A DNA stretch of 64,000 nucleotides from Saprospiraceae bacterium (lineage in GTDB: Bacteria; Bacteroidota; Bacteroidia; Chitinophagales; Saprospiraceae): positions 62,001-126,000 of the forward strand of contig CATQHI010000027.1 of the NCBI GenBank assembly GCA_958295895.1, in the 5' to 3' direction. Below, piece by piece: positions 42,808-50,454 of the stretch (its first letter is position 1; each line of letters opens with the position of its first letter). Below the pieces are notes generated by a model. The model saw only the letters and a list, made by a program, of their open reading frames with translations, was not told the origin of the DNA and searched no databases. The position numbers and the translations under genes are program-made.

Positions 42808-43587
42808 TTACGCAGTAACCGAGGGGCTCCCCACTCGCTCCAGAAAACCGCCCAGCAGCCGGTTGAACTCCCGGGGCCGTTCCATCATCGGGGCGTGGGC
42901 GCACTGGTCGATGAAGTGGAGTTCGGCGTCGGAAATGAGCTCCTGAAACTGCTCGCCGACGAACGGAGGGGTGATGGTATCCTGCTTACCCCATACCAGT
43001 AGCGTAGGTGCCGTGATGTTGTGTAGTTTATGGGCCAGGTTGTGGCGCACGGCTGACTTGGCCGTCATCACGATGCGGATACCCCGGTTGCGGTCGTTGA
43101 CGGTGTTGTAGACCTCGTCGACCAGTTCCTTACTGGAAGTGGCCGGGTCGTAGAACGTGGACTCGACCTTCTTCTTGATGAAATCGTAGTTGCCCCGGGG
43201 CGGGAAGCTATTGCCCATCGCACTCTCGAAGAGTCCGCTGCTACCGGCCAGGGTGATGGAAGCGATACGGTGCGGCTTATCGAGGGCGTATAGAATACCG
43301 ACGTGCCCCCCCAGGCTGTTACCCATGAGGTGTACCGTGTCGTACCCCTTAAATTCTACAAACTCGGCCAGATGATCCACCAGTCCCGCCAGCGAGACCT
43401 TACGCAGCGGCAGGGTAAACATGGGTAGGGTGGGCAGCACTACGTTGAACCGCCCGCGAAAGGCCTCGATCTGCGCGCCAAAATTGCTCAGACCACCGAA
43501 CAGCCCGTGAAGCAAAAGCAGGACCTCCCCCGACCCCCCCGTTTCCAGGTAGTCGAACTTGCCATCCTTCTTCATTATCAACTCCAT
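42808..43587 (-). CDS. Alpha/beta hydrolase
   Basis: A 259-aa soluble alpha/beta hydrolase. Oxyanion region LLLHGLFGGLSNF (HG), nucleophile elbow GNSLGGH (GxSxGG), catalytic Asp in LLVWGKQDTITPP and His in FIDQCAHAPMMERP. The family includes esterases and lactonases in many pathways; substrate unknown. It starts at 43587 or 43575. Downstream gene on the same strand is the M1 peptidase (17-base gap). Confidence 0.9.
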   Translation of the reverse strand: MELIMKKDGKFDYLETGGSGEVLLLLHGLFGGLSNFGAQIEAFRGRFNVVLPTLPMFTLPLRKVSLAGLVDHLAEFVEFKGYDTVHLMGNSLGGHVGILYALDKPHRIASITLAGSSGLFESAMGNSFPPRGNYDFIKKKVESTFYDPATSSKELVDEVYNTVNDRNRGIRIVMTAKSAVRHNLAHKLHNITAPTLLVWGKQDTITPPFVGEQFQELISDAELHFIDQCAHAPMMERPREFNRLLGGFLERVGSPSVTA

Positions 43588-43627
43588 CGGGGCGGAAATT
43601 ACACTTTCGGCGGCAGTATAGGCCGAC

Positions 43628-43635
43628 TATTTTTG
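43628..43635 (+). promoter_or_regulatory. -7 promoter box of CrtA-like gene (leaderless, TTG start)
   Basis: TATTTTTG, perfect TAnnTTTG, 5 bases before the TTG at 43641. Confidence 0.6.
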
Positions 43636-43640
43636 AACGG

Positions 43641-44387
43641 TTGGCCCGCCGGCTTGGTTTGCCTGCTAAACCTCCCCACCGCATCACCACCCTTACCCTC
43701 TTCCGCTATACCGGTGTACGCCACCGGTTTTGGGCCCTGGCGCAGATGCAGCTCGCCCACGCCCGCCTGTCCGGTACGCCGGGGCTGAGCTTCAATCGGC
43801 TTATGGGTAGCGGTGGCGGCAATGGCTTCAGCCTGACCCCCAACTGGGGGGTCTACGCCTGGCTCGGGCAGTGGGAAGACGGGGCGGCAGCCGAACGCTT
43901 TTTCGCTACGCACGACTGGTATAGCCAAGCCCTCGACCACAGCAGCCAGCACGTCACCTTTTACCTCCAGGCCACCATGAGCCACGGGGAGTGGGGCGGC
44001 AGCAATCCCTTTACCCCCCGCCCGGAGGACTACGACAAGCACGAGCCGGTCGCCGTCATCACCCGCGCTACGATCTACCCCCACAAGCTCCCCGATTTCT
44101 GGCGCTACGTGCCGCGCACCAGCACCTCGGTCTACGAGCGGCCGGAGCGGCTGCTGAGTATCGGCATCGGTGAGTATCCCGTCTTTATGCAGGCGACCTT
44201 CAGCCTCTGGACCAGTGGGGCGGCCATGACCGAATTCGCCTACGCCAGCCCCCACCACCGGGAGGTCGTACAACTCACCCGCAGCCGGGGCTGGTACCGC
44301 GAGGAGCTCTTTACCCGCTTCCGGGTGCTGGACACGGAGGGCAGCTGGCCGGGCCTAGCTGCGAATGTTAAAGTTGTAGAAAAGTGA
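43641..44387 (+). CDS. Spheroidene monooxygenase (CrtA)-like protein
   Basis: A 248-aa protein with the alpha-beta barrel features of CrtA-like/DUF3291 proteins: TLTLFRYTG strand, SFNRLMGSGGGNGFSLTPNWGVYAWLGQW, and the C-terminal TEFAYASPHHREVVQLTRSRGWYREELFTRFRVLDTEG. In phototrophs CrtA adds a keto group to spheroidene; in carotenoid-making Bacteroidota its substrate is not established and no crt genes are seen nearby. The TTG start is supported by the promoter box 5 bases upstream and lack of an ATG near by. Divergent from the alpha/beta hydrolase. Confidence 0.8.
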   Translation: MARRLGLPAKPPHRITTLTLFRYTGVRHRFWALAQMQLAHARLSGTPGLSFNRLMGSGGGNGFSLTPNWGVYAWLGQWEDGAAAERFFATHDWYSQALDHSSQHVTFYLQATMSHGEWGGSNPFTPRPEDYDKHEPVAVITRATIYPHKLPDFWRYVPRTSTSVYERPERLLSIGIGEYPVFMQATFSLWTSGAAMTEFAYASPHHREVVQLTRSRGWYREELFTRFRVLDTEGSWPGLAANVKVVEK

Positions 44388-44440
44388 AATTATCGGGGTA
44401 CCTTAAGTCCTGAAAGTAACCGGCCTCCGGGCCACTCCGC

Positions 44441-44815
44441 ATGCCACAGTACGCGTGGAACATCACCGGCCACCAGGGCACCAACTACAAGCTCGGTCTC
44501 TTCCACGGGGACAAGACGCAGCACGTCGTGCTCCACTGCAACGATAAGGTCGTACAGATCGACTTCGAGGTGCGCGAGTCCAAAACGTACTCCGTCTTCC
44601 TCGACCAGGAGCTCTGTGAGGTGACCATCGACCACACCGGCGGCAACCACTACGACTACAGCTGCCGCATCAACCACGAGGCGCAGACCCCCCTCAATGA
44701 ACTACGCAAATCGCACCGCGCCAGTCAACACCGGGTCGAAAAGACTCGGCTAATTCTAGCCTGCTGTGTAGTACTGCTCGTAGTATTTTTCCTGATTGGC
44801 AGCGCACTGAGCTAG
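44441..44815 (+). CDS. Hypothetical C-terminally anchored protein (124 aa)
   Basis: A 124-aa protein: a cytoplasmic beta-rich domain (AWNITGHQGTNYKLGLFHGDKTQHVVLHCNDKVVQIDF, then CEVTIDH), a basic helix (LRKSHRASQHRVEKTR) and one C-terminal membrane helix (LILACCVVLLVVFFLIG). No named family recognised. Between the CrtA-like and AraC-Ogt genes; not clearly part of an operon with either. Confidence 0.7.
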   Translation: MPQYAWNITGHQGTNYKLGLFHGDKTQHVVLHCNDKVVQIDFEVRESKTYSVFLDQELCEVTIDHTGGNHYDYSCRINHEAQTPLNELRKSHRASQHRVEKTRLILACCVVLLVVFFLIGSALS

Positions 44816-44854
44816 CCTGGGGGCGGAGTAGTTCCGGCTTTCGCAAGATTCGGA

Positions 44855-44877
44855 TTGCACCTGCGGCCGCGCCCCCC
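44855..44877 (+). repeat. Interspersed GC-rich motif, copy 12 (upstream of AraC-Ogt gene)
   Basis: TT then GCACCTGCGGCCGCGCCCCCC; one change from consensus. It ends one base before the promoter box of the next gene. Confidence 0.83.
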
Positions 44878-44878
44878 G

Positions 44879-44886
44879 TAGTTTTG
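44879..44886 (+). promoter_or_regulatory. -7 promoter box of AraC-Ogt gene (leaderless)
   Basis: TAGTTTTG, perfect TAnnTTTG, 4 bases (TGGC) before the ATG at 44891. A motif copy lies directly upstream, in the -10 to -35 region. Confidence 0.7.
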
Positions 44887-44890
44887 TGGC

Positions 44891-45751
44891 ATGCACGATC
44901 CCGCTACCTACCAGACCGTTTCCCGCGCCATTCAGTACCTGCGTGACCACCAGGAGGAGCAGCCCGACCTGGCCGCCGTGGCCGCCCACGTACACCTGAG
45001 TAAGTACCACCTTCAGCGGCTATTTACCGAGTGGGCAGGTGTCTCCCCCAAGACGTATCTGCAATACCTGACCACGGAGCGTGCCAAGGATGCGCTGCGG
45101 GCCGGCCGCTCCACCCTGGCTGCGGCCTACGAAAGCGGCTTATCGGGCAACAGCCGTTTGCACGATCACTTCCTCAAGGTAGCGGGCTGCACGCCGGGAG
45201 ACTTCGGGCGGCGGTGCGCCGGTGCAACGCTCAGGTATGCCGGCTTCCCGACCCCCTTCGGCCCCGCCGTAGCCGTGGAGACGAGCGTAGGCATCGCTCA
45301 CCTAGCCTTTCTGGACGACCGGGAGCAGGCTCTCGCGGAAGGTAAAAAGCACTTCCCTGATGCAGAGTTAGTTGCTCACGCCGGACCGCATACCGAGCGA
45401 GTGATGCAATACTTTCGGGAGCATACCTCCCCGGCACGTCCCATCGGGCTAGACCTACGGGGTACACCGTTTCAGCTCCAGGTATGGCACGCTCTACTCA
45501 GTATCCCGCCGGGGCAGGCGGTGTCCTACGGTGACCTAGCTCAGGCAATCGGCAAGCCTGCCGCGAGCCGGGCGGTGGGTACGGCGGTGGGAAAGAACCC
45601 CATTGCCTACCTCATTCCTTGCCACCGGGTGATCCGGGGGGATGGGGGGACGGGAGGCTACCGCTGGGGGGTGGAGCGGAAGGTGGTGATGACTGGGTGG
45701 GAGAAGGTTAGACAGGCACCACCCGCACAATCCCAGTCCCCTCGATACTAG
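44891..45751 (+). CDS. AraC-type regulator fused to O6-alkylguanine-DNA methyltransferase (Ada-like, no N-terminal Cys domain)
   Basis: A 286-aa fusion. Residues 1-105 are an AraC/XylS double HTH (AAHVHLSKYHLQRLFTEWAGVSPKTYLQYL). Residues 115-280 are an Ogt/Ada C-terminal methyltransferase, with FQLQVWHALLSIPPGQAVSYGDLAQAIGKPAASRAVGTAVGKNP and the active-site PCHRVI. The Zn-binding phosphotriester-accepting N-domain of E. coli Ada is missing. Repairs O6-alkylguanine; it may also regulate its own gene. Its last 44 bases overlap the end of the convergent sugar dehydrogenase. Confidence 0.93.
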   Translation: MHDPATYQTVSRAIQYLRDHQEEQPDLAAVAAHVHLSKYHLQRLFTEWAGVSPKTYLQYLTTERAKDALRAGRSTLAAAYESGLSGNSRLHDHFLKVAGCTPGDFGRRCAGATLRYAGFPTPFGPAVAVETSVGIAHLAFLDDREQALAEGKKHFPDAELVAHAGPHTERVMQYFREHTSPARPIGLDLRGTPFQLQVWHALLSIPPGQAVSYGDLAQAIGKPAASRAVGTAVGKNPIAYLIPCHRVIRGDGGTGGYRWGVERKVVMTGWEKVRQAPPAQSQSPRY

Positions 45752-46871
45752 CGTAGATGTAGCCGTCGGGGCCCATGCGCACGTCCCGCAGCCGGCCGAT
45801 ATTCTTGATGATGTCCTGCTCGCCCGTGACCTCGTCGCCGTCGAGGTGGACAAGTTTGAGGTAGCTGTACTTGAGGCTGCCGACCAGCAGGTCGTTCTCC
45901 CAGCCGGGGTAGCGATCGCCGGTGATGAAGGCCATGCCGCTGGGGGCAATGCTGGGTACCCAGTAGTGCACCGGTTGTTCCATACCCTCCTTGGCCACCT
46001 CCTGGGTGATCTGGCTGCCGTCGTAGTTGATGCCGTAAGTGATCACGGGCCAGCCGTAGTTCTTACCGGCCTCGATGATGTTGACCTCGTCGCCGCCGCG
46101 GGGGCCGTGCTCGTGCTCCCATACCTCGCCGGTCTGTGGATGAACGGTCAGTCCCTGTAGGTTGCGGTGGCCGTAGGAATAGATGGCCTCCTTAGCTCCC
46201 GCTACGCCTACGAAGGGGTTATCGGGGGGTATACTGCCGTCGGCGGCGATGCGGTACACCTTGCCGCCGTCGCGGGTGGTATCCTGCGGGTTCTCGTCGC
46301 GGTTACCCCGGTCGCCGATGGTGAAGTAGAGGTAGCCGTCGTTCGGTCCCCACACCATGCGGCTACCGTAGTGCTGCCCCTTGTCGGTGGCCGGCCCGCC
46401 GTCGTAGAGGGAGGTAAAGTCTTCGAGCTGGCTCCCGTCGTCACTCAACCGGCCGCGCCCCACGGAGGTGAAGCCCTTCTCGCCACCCTCCTCGGAGCGG
46501 CTGTAGGTAAGATACACGTAGCGGTTAGTACCAAAATCTCGGTCCAGTAACACGTCGAGTAGGCCGCCCTGCCCCTCTGTACGTACCTCCGGTGCCCCCG
46601 CGACCTCCGTCGAGGAATCTCCGTCGATCAGCAGCAGCCGTCCATCCTTTACCGTAGCCAGCATCTTGCCGTCGGGCAGCCAGGTGAAGCCCCAGATGAT
46701 ATCCTCAAAGTTGAACACGGTTTCGGTGTCCACGCCGGCGGCGGTCAGCATGGTAGTGGGCTCGGCGTCAGCGGCTCGGTCGGGTGCACTGGTAGTCGTC
46801 TCCGTCGCTTCGGGGGCGGGGTCGCAGGTGCAGAGGAGGAGGGTGAGGGCGATGAATAGGATATAGCGCAT
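45708..46871 (-). CDS. PQQ-dependent sugar (sorbosone/glucose) dehydrogenase, lipoprotein
   Basis: A 387-aa exported beta-propeller. Signal ends LLLCTCDPAP, the same motif-derived lipobox as CzcB. Propeller features of the GSDH/Asd family: FTWLPDGKMLATVKDGRLLLI, DVLLDRDFGTNRYVYLTYS, WGPNDGYLYFTIGDRGNRDENPQD, SYGHRNLQGLTVHPQTGEVWEHEHGPRGGDEVNII and GPDGYIYASIEGTG. The HGPRGGDE loop contains the catalytic His and PQQ/Ca ligands. Oxidises sugars or alcohols in the periplasm. A perfect promoter box 4 bases before the ATG predicts a leaderless message. Confidence 0.93.
   Translation of the reverse strand: MRYILFIALTLLLCTCDPAPEATETTTSAPDRAADAEPTTMLTAAGVDTETVFNFEDIIWGFTWLPDGKMLATVKDGRLLLIDGDSSTEVAGAPEVRTEGQGGLLDVLLDRDFGTNRYVYLTYSRSEEGGEKGFTSVGRGRLSDDGSQLEDFTSLYDGGPATDKGQHYGSRMVWGPNDGYLYFTIGDRGNRDENPQDTTRDGGKVYRIAADGSIPPDNPFVGVAGAKEAIYSYGHRNLQGLTVHPQTGEVWEHEHGPRGGDEVNIIEAGKNYGWPVITYGINYDGSQITQEVAKEGMEQPVHYWVPSIAPSGMAFITGDRYPGWENDLLVGSLKYSYLKLVHLDGDEVTGEQDIIKNIGRLRDVRMGPDGYIYASIEGTGIVRVVPV
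46812..46832 (-). repeat. Interspersed GC-rich motif, copy 13
   Basis: Minus strand TGCACCTGCGACCCCGCCCC, one change from consensus. It supplies the lipobox CTCDPAP of the sugar dehydrogenase, in the same frame as copy 5. Confidence 0.85.
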
Positions 46872-46875
46872 TGGG

Positions 46876-46883
46876 CAAAGATA
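46876..46883 (-). promoter_or_regulatory. -7 promoter box of sugar dehydrogenase gene (leaderless)
   Basis: TATCTTTG on the minus strand, perfect TAnnTTTG, 4 bases (CCCA) before the ATG at 46871. Confidence 0.7.
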
Positions 46884-46887
46884 TGCG

Positions 46888-49653
46888 CTACGGCTTCTTC
46901 ACCGACTCCGTCTTAGCAAAGTCCCCGGCCCGTAGCAGCACCATCTTATCCACGTCGATGTATTTGGCGATGGCGGCATTGACCTGCTCGGGGGTGAGCG
47001 ACATCATCTGTTCTTCGAGCTGCTTATCCCACTGCATCGTACGGTCGAGGTAGGCGTTACTGCCGAGCTCGCTAGCCATGCTCCGGTCCTGAGCGCGGCT
47101 GACGGCCTGATTTTGCTGCCAGCCGCTCTTGGCGGCGGCGATCTCTTCGGCGGTGAAGCCCTCGGTGCGCACCTTATCGATCTCCTCGCGGAAGGCCTTT
47201 TCCAGTGCCTCGCGGTTCTCGGGGTTGTAGATCGCGTAGGACATGAAAGTGCCGATGTCATCAAGCGAACTGGCGTTGAACTGGCTGCCGACGCCGTAGC
47301 TCAAACCATCTTTCTGGCGGATACGAGTAGCCAGGCGGCTATTCAGGAATCCGCCACCCAGCATGTAGTTCCCTAATACAAGCGCGGGATAATCCGGGTT
47401 TTCATCATTGATCTCCAAGCTCTGTACGGCTACGAACCAGGCATTGGCCTTATCGGGGGTTTCGATCTTAACGGCCTCGGGGGTAAGGGTCTTGTATTCG
47501 CGGGCGATACGTGCGTAGTCGGTAGGACTGGTCCAATCACCGAAGTTACGTTCCAGCGCCTCCTTGACGGCATCCACATCCAAATCGCCACTAGCGGAGA
47601 AGGTGATGTTGCCACCGCCGTAGACCTCCGTGTAGTACTGCTTGACCTCGTCTAACTTAAGGGCTTTAAGGGCCTCGACCTCCTCATCGAAGGTCATGGT
47701 GTAGAGGGGGTGCCCCTTGGGATAATCGTTCGTCCGGCGCTGCATCTCGGTAAAGACGATGGACTGGGGGTCGCTACGGCTTTCCTCAATGCTGGAGAGG
47801 TCCTCCTTGATCATCTTGTCGAACTCCGACTGGGGGAAGGTGGGGTGGCGCATCACCTCACCGATCAGGTCGATCACCTCGGGCAGCTTACTGTTCTCGG
47901 TCTCGATACTGGCGAAGGCTCCGTCGGCATCGCCTCCTATATACACGCGGGCCTTGAGCTCGTCGAGCTTGTCCTGTATCTGCTGGCGGGTGTACTTTTC
48001 GGAGCCCATCATGAGCATCTGTCCGGCCTTGGCTCCGGCCATACTACGGTTCATGGCCGCGTCGAGGTTACCGAAGCGCAGGGTAAGCTGGGCGTTGACA
48101 CTGTTACCGCGGGTTTCCTTCGGTAGCAGCGCGTACTCGATGTTGTCGTTCTGGCCCAGGGTACCGCTCACGGTACGGCTGTCGATGTTATCGTAGGCGG
48201 GGTCGAACTCCTCGCCCTCTTCGATCGCCTCGCGACCTTCATAGCCGGAGAGGATGGCATCGAGGTCGTTGACCTCGGGAATATCGGCACGGTCGGGCGT
48301 CTGTACGGGATAGAAGCGGCCGACGGTACGGTTCTGGGGCTTGAAGTATTTCTCGGCAACGCGGACTACGTCCTCGGGGGTAACCTGCTCGACGCGGTCG
48401 CGGTAGATGAAGCCGAGGCGCCAGTCGCCCTGGGCGATGTAGCTGCTCAGGGTGAGGCCGACGCGGTTGGCGTCACGCTGGTTGATCTCGAAATTTTTGA
48501 GGATACCGTCCTTAGCCCGCTTGACTTCCTCCTCGGTGGGGGGGTTCTGCACCAGGCTATCGAGGGTATTCTCCATCTTTTGCTCCACCTCCATCAGGTC
48601 GTTCTCCTTGAGCACGTTGGCGTTGAAGAAGGCAAAGGTGGGCTCGGCCAGGGCGGGGGCGAATCCCCAGATGTAGCTGGCGTTGCCGTTTTCGACCAGG
48701 GCGGTGTAGAGCCGTCCGCTGGGCTCGCTGGTGAGCACGTCCATGAGGACGGAGATAGCAGCGTAGTCGGGGTGGGGCCCGGCGGGCAGGTGGTAGGCAG
48801 CCTGTACGACCTGCACGTCACCGACGCGCTTGAGCTCCACGAAGCGTTCTCCGTCCTGGATGGGCTCGCGGGTATAGGTGGGGTACAGCTCCCGCTCGGG
48901 GCGGGGGATGCCGCCGAACTTTTCTACAACGAGATCGAGGGTAGATGCGGGATCGAATTTGCCGGCTACCACCAGTACGGCGTTGTCGGGCTGGTAGTAT
49001 TTACGGTAGAAGCCCTGTAGCCGCTCGATGGGTACGTTTTCCAGGTCGGCCTTGGAGCCGATGGTAGATTTACCGTAGTTGTGCCAGAGGTAGGCGGTGC
49101 TCAGCACGCGCTCCATGAGCACGCCGCCGGGGTCGTTCTCACCGGATTCATACTCGTTACGCACCACGGTCATCTCGCTATCGAGGTCCTTCTTGGCGAT
49201 GAAGGAGTTGACCATGCGGTCGGCCTCCATATCGAGGGCCCAGTCCAGGTTTTCCTGGGTAGCGGAAAAGGTTTCAAAGTAGTTGGTGCGGTCGTACCAG
49301 GTGGTACCGTTGGGCCGGGCGCCGTGCTCGGTCAGCTCCTGGGGGATATTGGGGTGGTCGGGCGTGCCCTTAAACACGAGGTGCTCCAACAGGTGGGCCA
49401 TGCCGGTCTCGCCGTAGGCCTCGTGGCGGGAGCCCACCTTATAGGTTACGTTAACGGTGATGGTGGGTACCGACTGATCGGGGAAGAGCAGGACGGTCAG
49501 GCCGTTGTCGAGCCGGTACTCGGTGATGCCCTCCACGGCGGTGACCGGTTCGGGGGCGGCGGTATTGTCGGTGGCGGCATCCTGCGCTATGAGGGTAAGT
49601 GGCCCCAGCAGAAGTACCAGGCAGAGATAGCGTAGGGAAATGGGCATGTGCAT
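46888..49653 (-). CDS. M16-family zinc peptidase (two tandem halves), exported
   Basis: A 921-aa M16 (pitrilysin/PqqL-like) peptidase. Signal peptide at MPISLRYLCLVLLLGP-TLIAQ, first half with the inverted zinc site HLLEHLVFKG (HxxEH) and the later Glu in the ENLDWALDMEADRM region, second half catalytically inactive and lacking HxxEH. Such proteins degrade periplasmic or imported peptides. The start at 49653 (or 49647) is set by the signal peptide; the long frame upstream is shadow. Divergent from a TTG-start gene across 228 bases that include a TACTTTCG element. Confidence 0.93.
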   Translation of the reverse strand: MHMPISLRYLCLVLLLGPLTLIAQDAATDNTAAPEPVTAVEGITEYRLDNGLTVLLFPDQSVPTITVNVTYKVGSRHEAYGETGMAHLLEHLVFKGTPDHPNIPQELTEHGARPNGTTWYDRTNYFETFSATQENLDWALDMEADRMVNSFIAKKDLDSEMTVVRNEYESGENDPGGVLMERVLSTAYLWHNYGKSTIGSKADLENVPIERLQGFYRKYYQPDNAVLVVAGKFDPASTLDLVVEKFGGIPRPERELYPTYTREPIQDGERFVELKRVGDVQVVQAAYHLPAGPHPDYAAISVLMDVLTSEPSGRLYTALVENGNASYIWGFAPALAEPTFAFFNANVLKENDLMEVEQKMENTLDSLVQNPPTEEEVKRAKDGILKNFEINQRDANRVGLTLSSYIAQGDWRLGFIYRDRVEQVTPEDVVRVAEKYFKPQNRTVGRFYPVQTPDRADIPEVNDLDAILSGYEGREAIEEGEEFDPAYDNIDSRTVSGTLGQNDNIEYALLPKETRGNSVNAQLTLRFGNLDAAMNRSMAGAKAGQMLMMGSEKYTRQQIQDKLDELKARVYIGGDADGAFASIETENSKLPEVIDLIGEVMRHPTFPQSEFDKMIKEDLSSIEESRSDPQSIVFTEMQRRTNDYPKGHPLYTMTFDEEVEALKALKLDEVKQYYTEVYGGGNITFSASGDLDVDAVKEALERNFGDWTSPTDYARIAREYKTLTPEAVKIETPDKANAWFVAVQSLEINDENPDYPALVLGNYMLGGGFLNSRLATRIRQKDGLSYGVGSQFNASSLDDIGTFMSYAIYNPENREALEKAFREEIDKVRTEGFTAEEIAAAKSGWQQNQAVSRAQDRSMASELGSNAYLDRTMQWDKQLEEQMMSLTPEQVNAAIAKYIDVDKMVLLRAGDFAKTESVKKP

Positions 49654-49881
49654 AGTCGTCGGTAGTGGATAGATAGGTAAAGGTGGTAAAAGCCGTAGTA
49701 AGCTACGGAAAATTTGGATGAACGGCGGTTCTCTTTCTACGATCCGTACCGCGCCACTTGTGTTAAATGTTGCCCGGTATTGCACCTATTGCCCCCGGCT
49801 ACCTACTTTCGTAGTGTAAAACCTGTGTGTTTTACCCTCAGATACACACCAACACTATTCTTACACGCTAATCCATCCGTT

Positions 49882-50454
49882 TTGAAACAAGTCCTACTCC
49901 TGTTGCTGGTTGCCTCCACCCTCCAGCTCTCCGCCGCCGTGGTTTCCCCCGCCCTCTACGTCGCCGACGACGTAGCCATTCTGGTCGATGGCGAAGAAGT
50001 GCTGCTGCGCGCCGGCACGCCGGTAGTCTGTGAGGCCGGTCAGTCCTACACCAGCCGCGAACTCACCGCCGGACAGTCCATCAGCGTCCGCGTCAAATTC
50101 AACGTGGTATCCAAAAAGCAGACGCTGATCAGCGCCGGCGCCCTGGGCTCCGCCACGGTCAGCGACATCCGTAAGCGCGGCATCTTCGGTCGGGCCGGCA
50201 GTATGGAGCTCAGTATCCAGAGCGTGCAGGCCGTCGATGGCCAGCAGGTGCTACTCAGCGGTATCCCTCTGCGGATCGAGGGCAAGAGCAATTCCACGAT
50301 CGCCTGGATTGCCTCCATCGTCCTGTTCCTCACCACCTTCATCGGCGGCGCCATTGGCTTTCTCATCAAGGGAAAGGAGGCGGAATTCCGTGCCGGCACC
50401 CAGCTCAACGCCTCGGTGGCCTCCGACCTGCAGATTGAGGTGGATGAGAACTAG
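49882..50454 (+). CDS. Exported hypothetical protein with C-terminal membrane helix (190 aa)
   Basis: No ATG fits; the TTG at 49882 begins a clear signal peptide (KQVLLLLLVASTLQLSAAVV). The mature part has a strand-rich region DDVAILVDGEEVLLRAGTPVVCEAGQSYTSRELTAGQSI, a segment with GSATVSDIRKRGIFGRAGSMELSIQSVQAVDGQQVLLSGIPL, a membrane helix (IAWIASIVLFLTTFIGGAIGFLI) and an acidic tail. Family not recognised, but this order (two glycine-rich strands then helix) looks like small periplasmic proteins of Bacteroidota. TACTTTCG (49804-49811), a promoter-like box, is 70 bases upstream. Ends four bases inside the convergent PurF-like gene. Confidence 0.72.
   Translation: MKQVLLLLLVASTLQLSAAVVSPALYVADDVAILVDGEEVLLRAGTPVVCEAGQSYTSRELTAGQSISVRVKFNVVSKKQTLISAGALGSATVSDIRKRGIFGRAGSMELSIQSVQAVDGQQVLLSGIPLRIEGKSNSTIAWIASIVLFLTTFIGGAIGFLIKGKEAEFRAGTQLNASVASDLQIEVDEN

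Noticed and set aside
49779-49799. TTGCACCTATTGCCCCC upstream of the TTG-start gene
   Set aside because: Shares only the TTGCACCT half of the motif; the GC core is missing.
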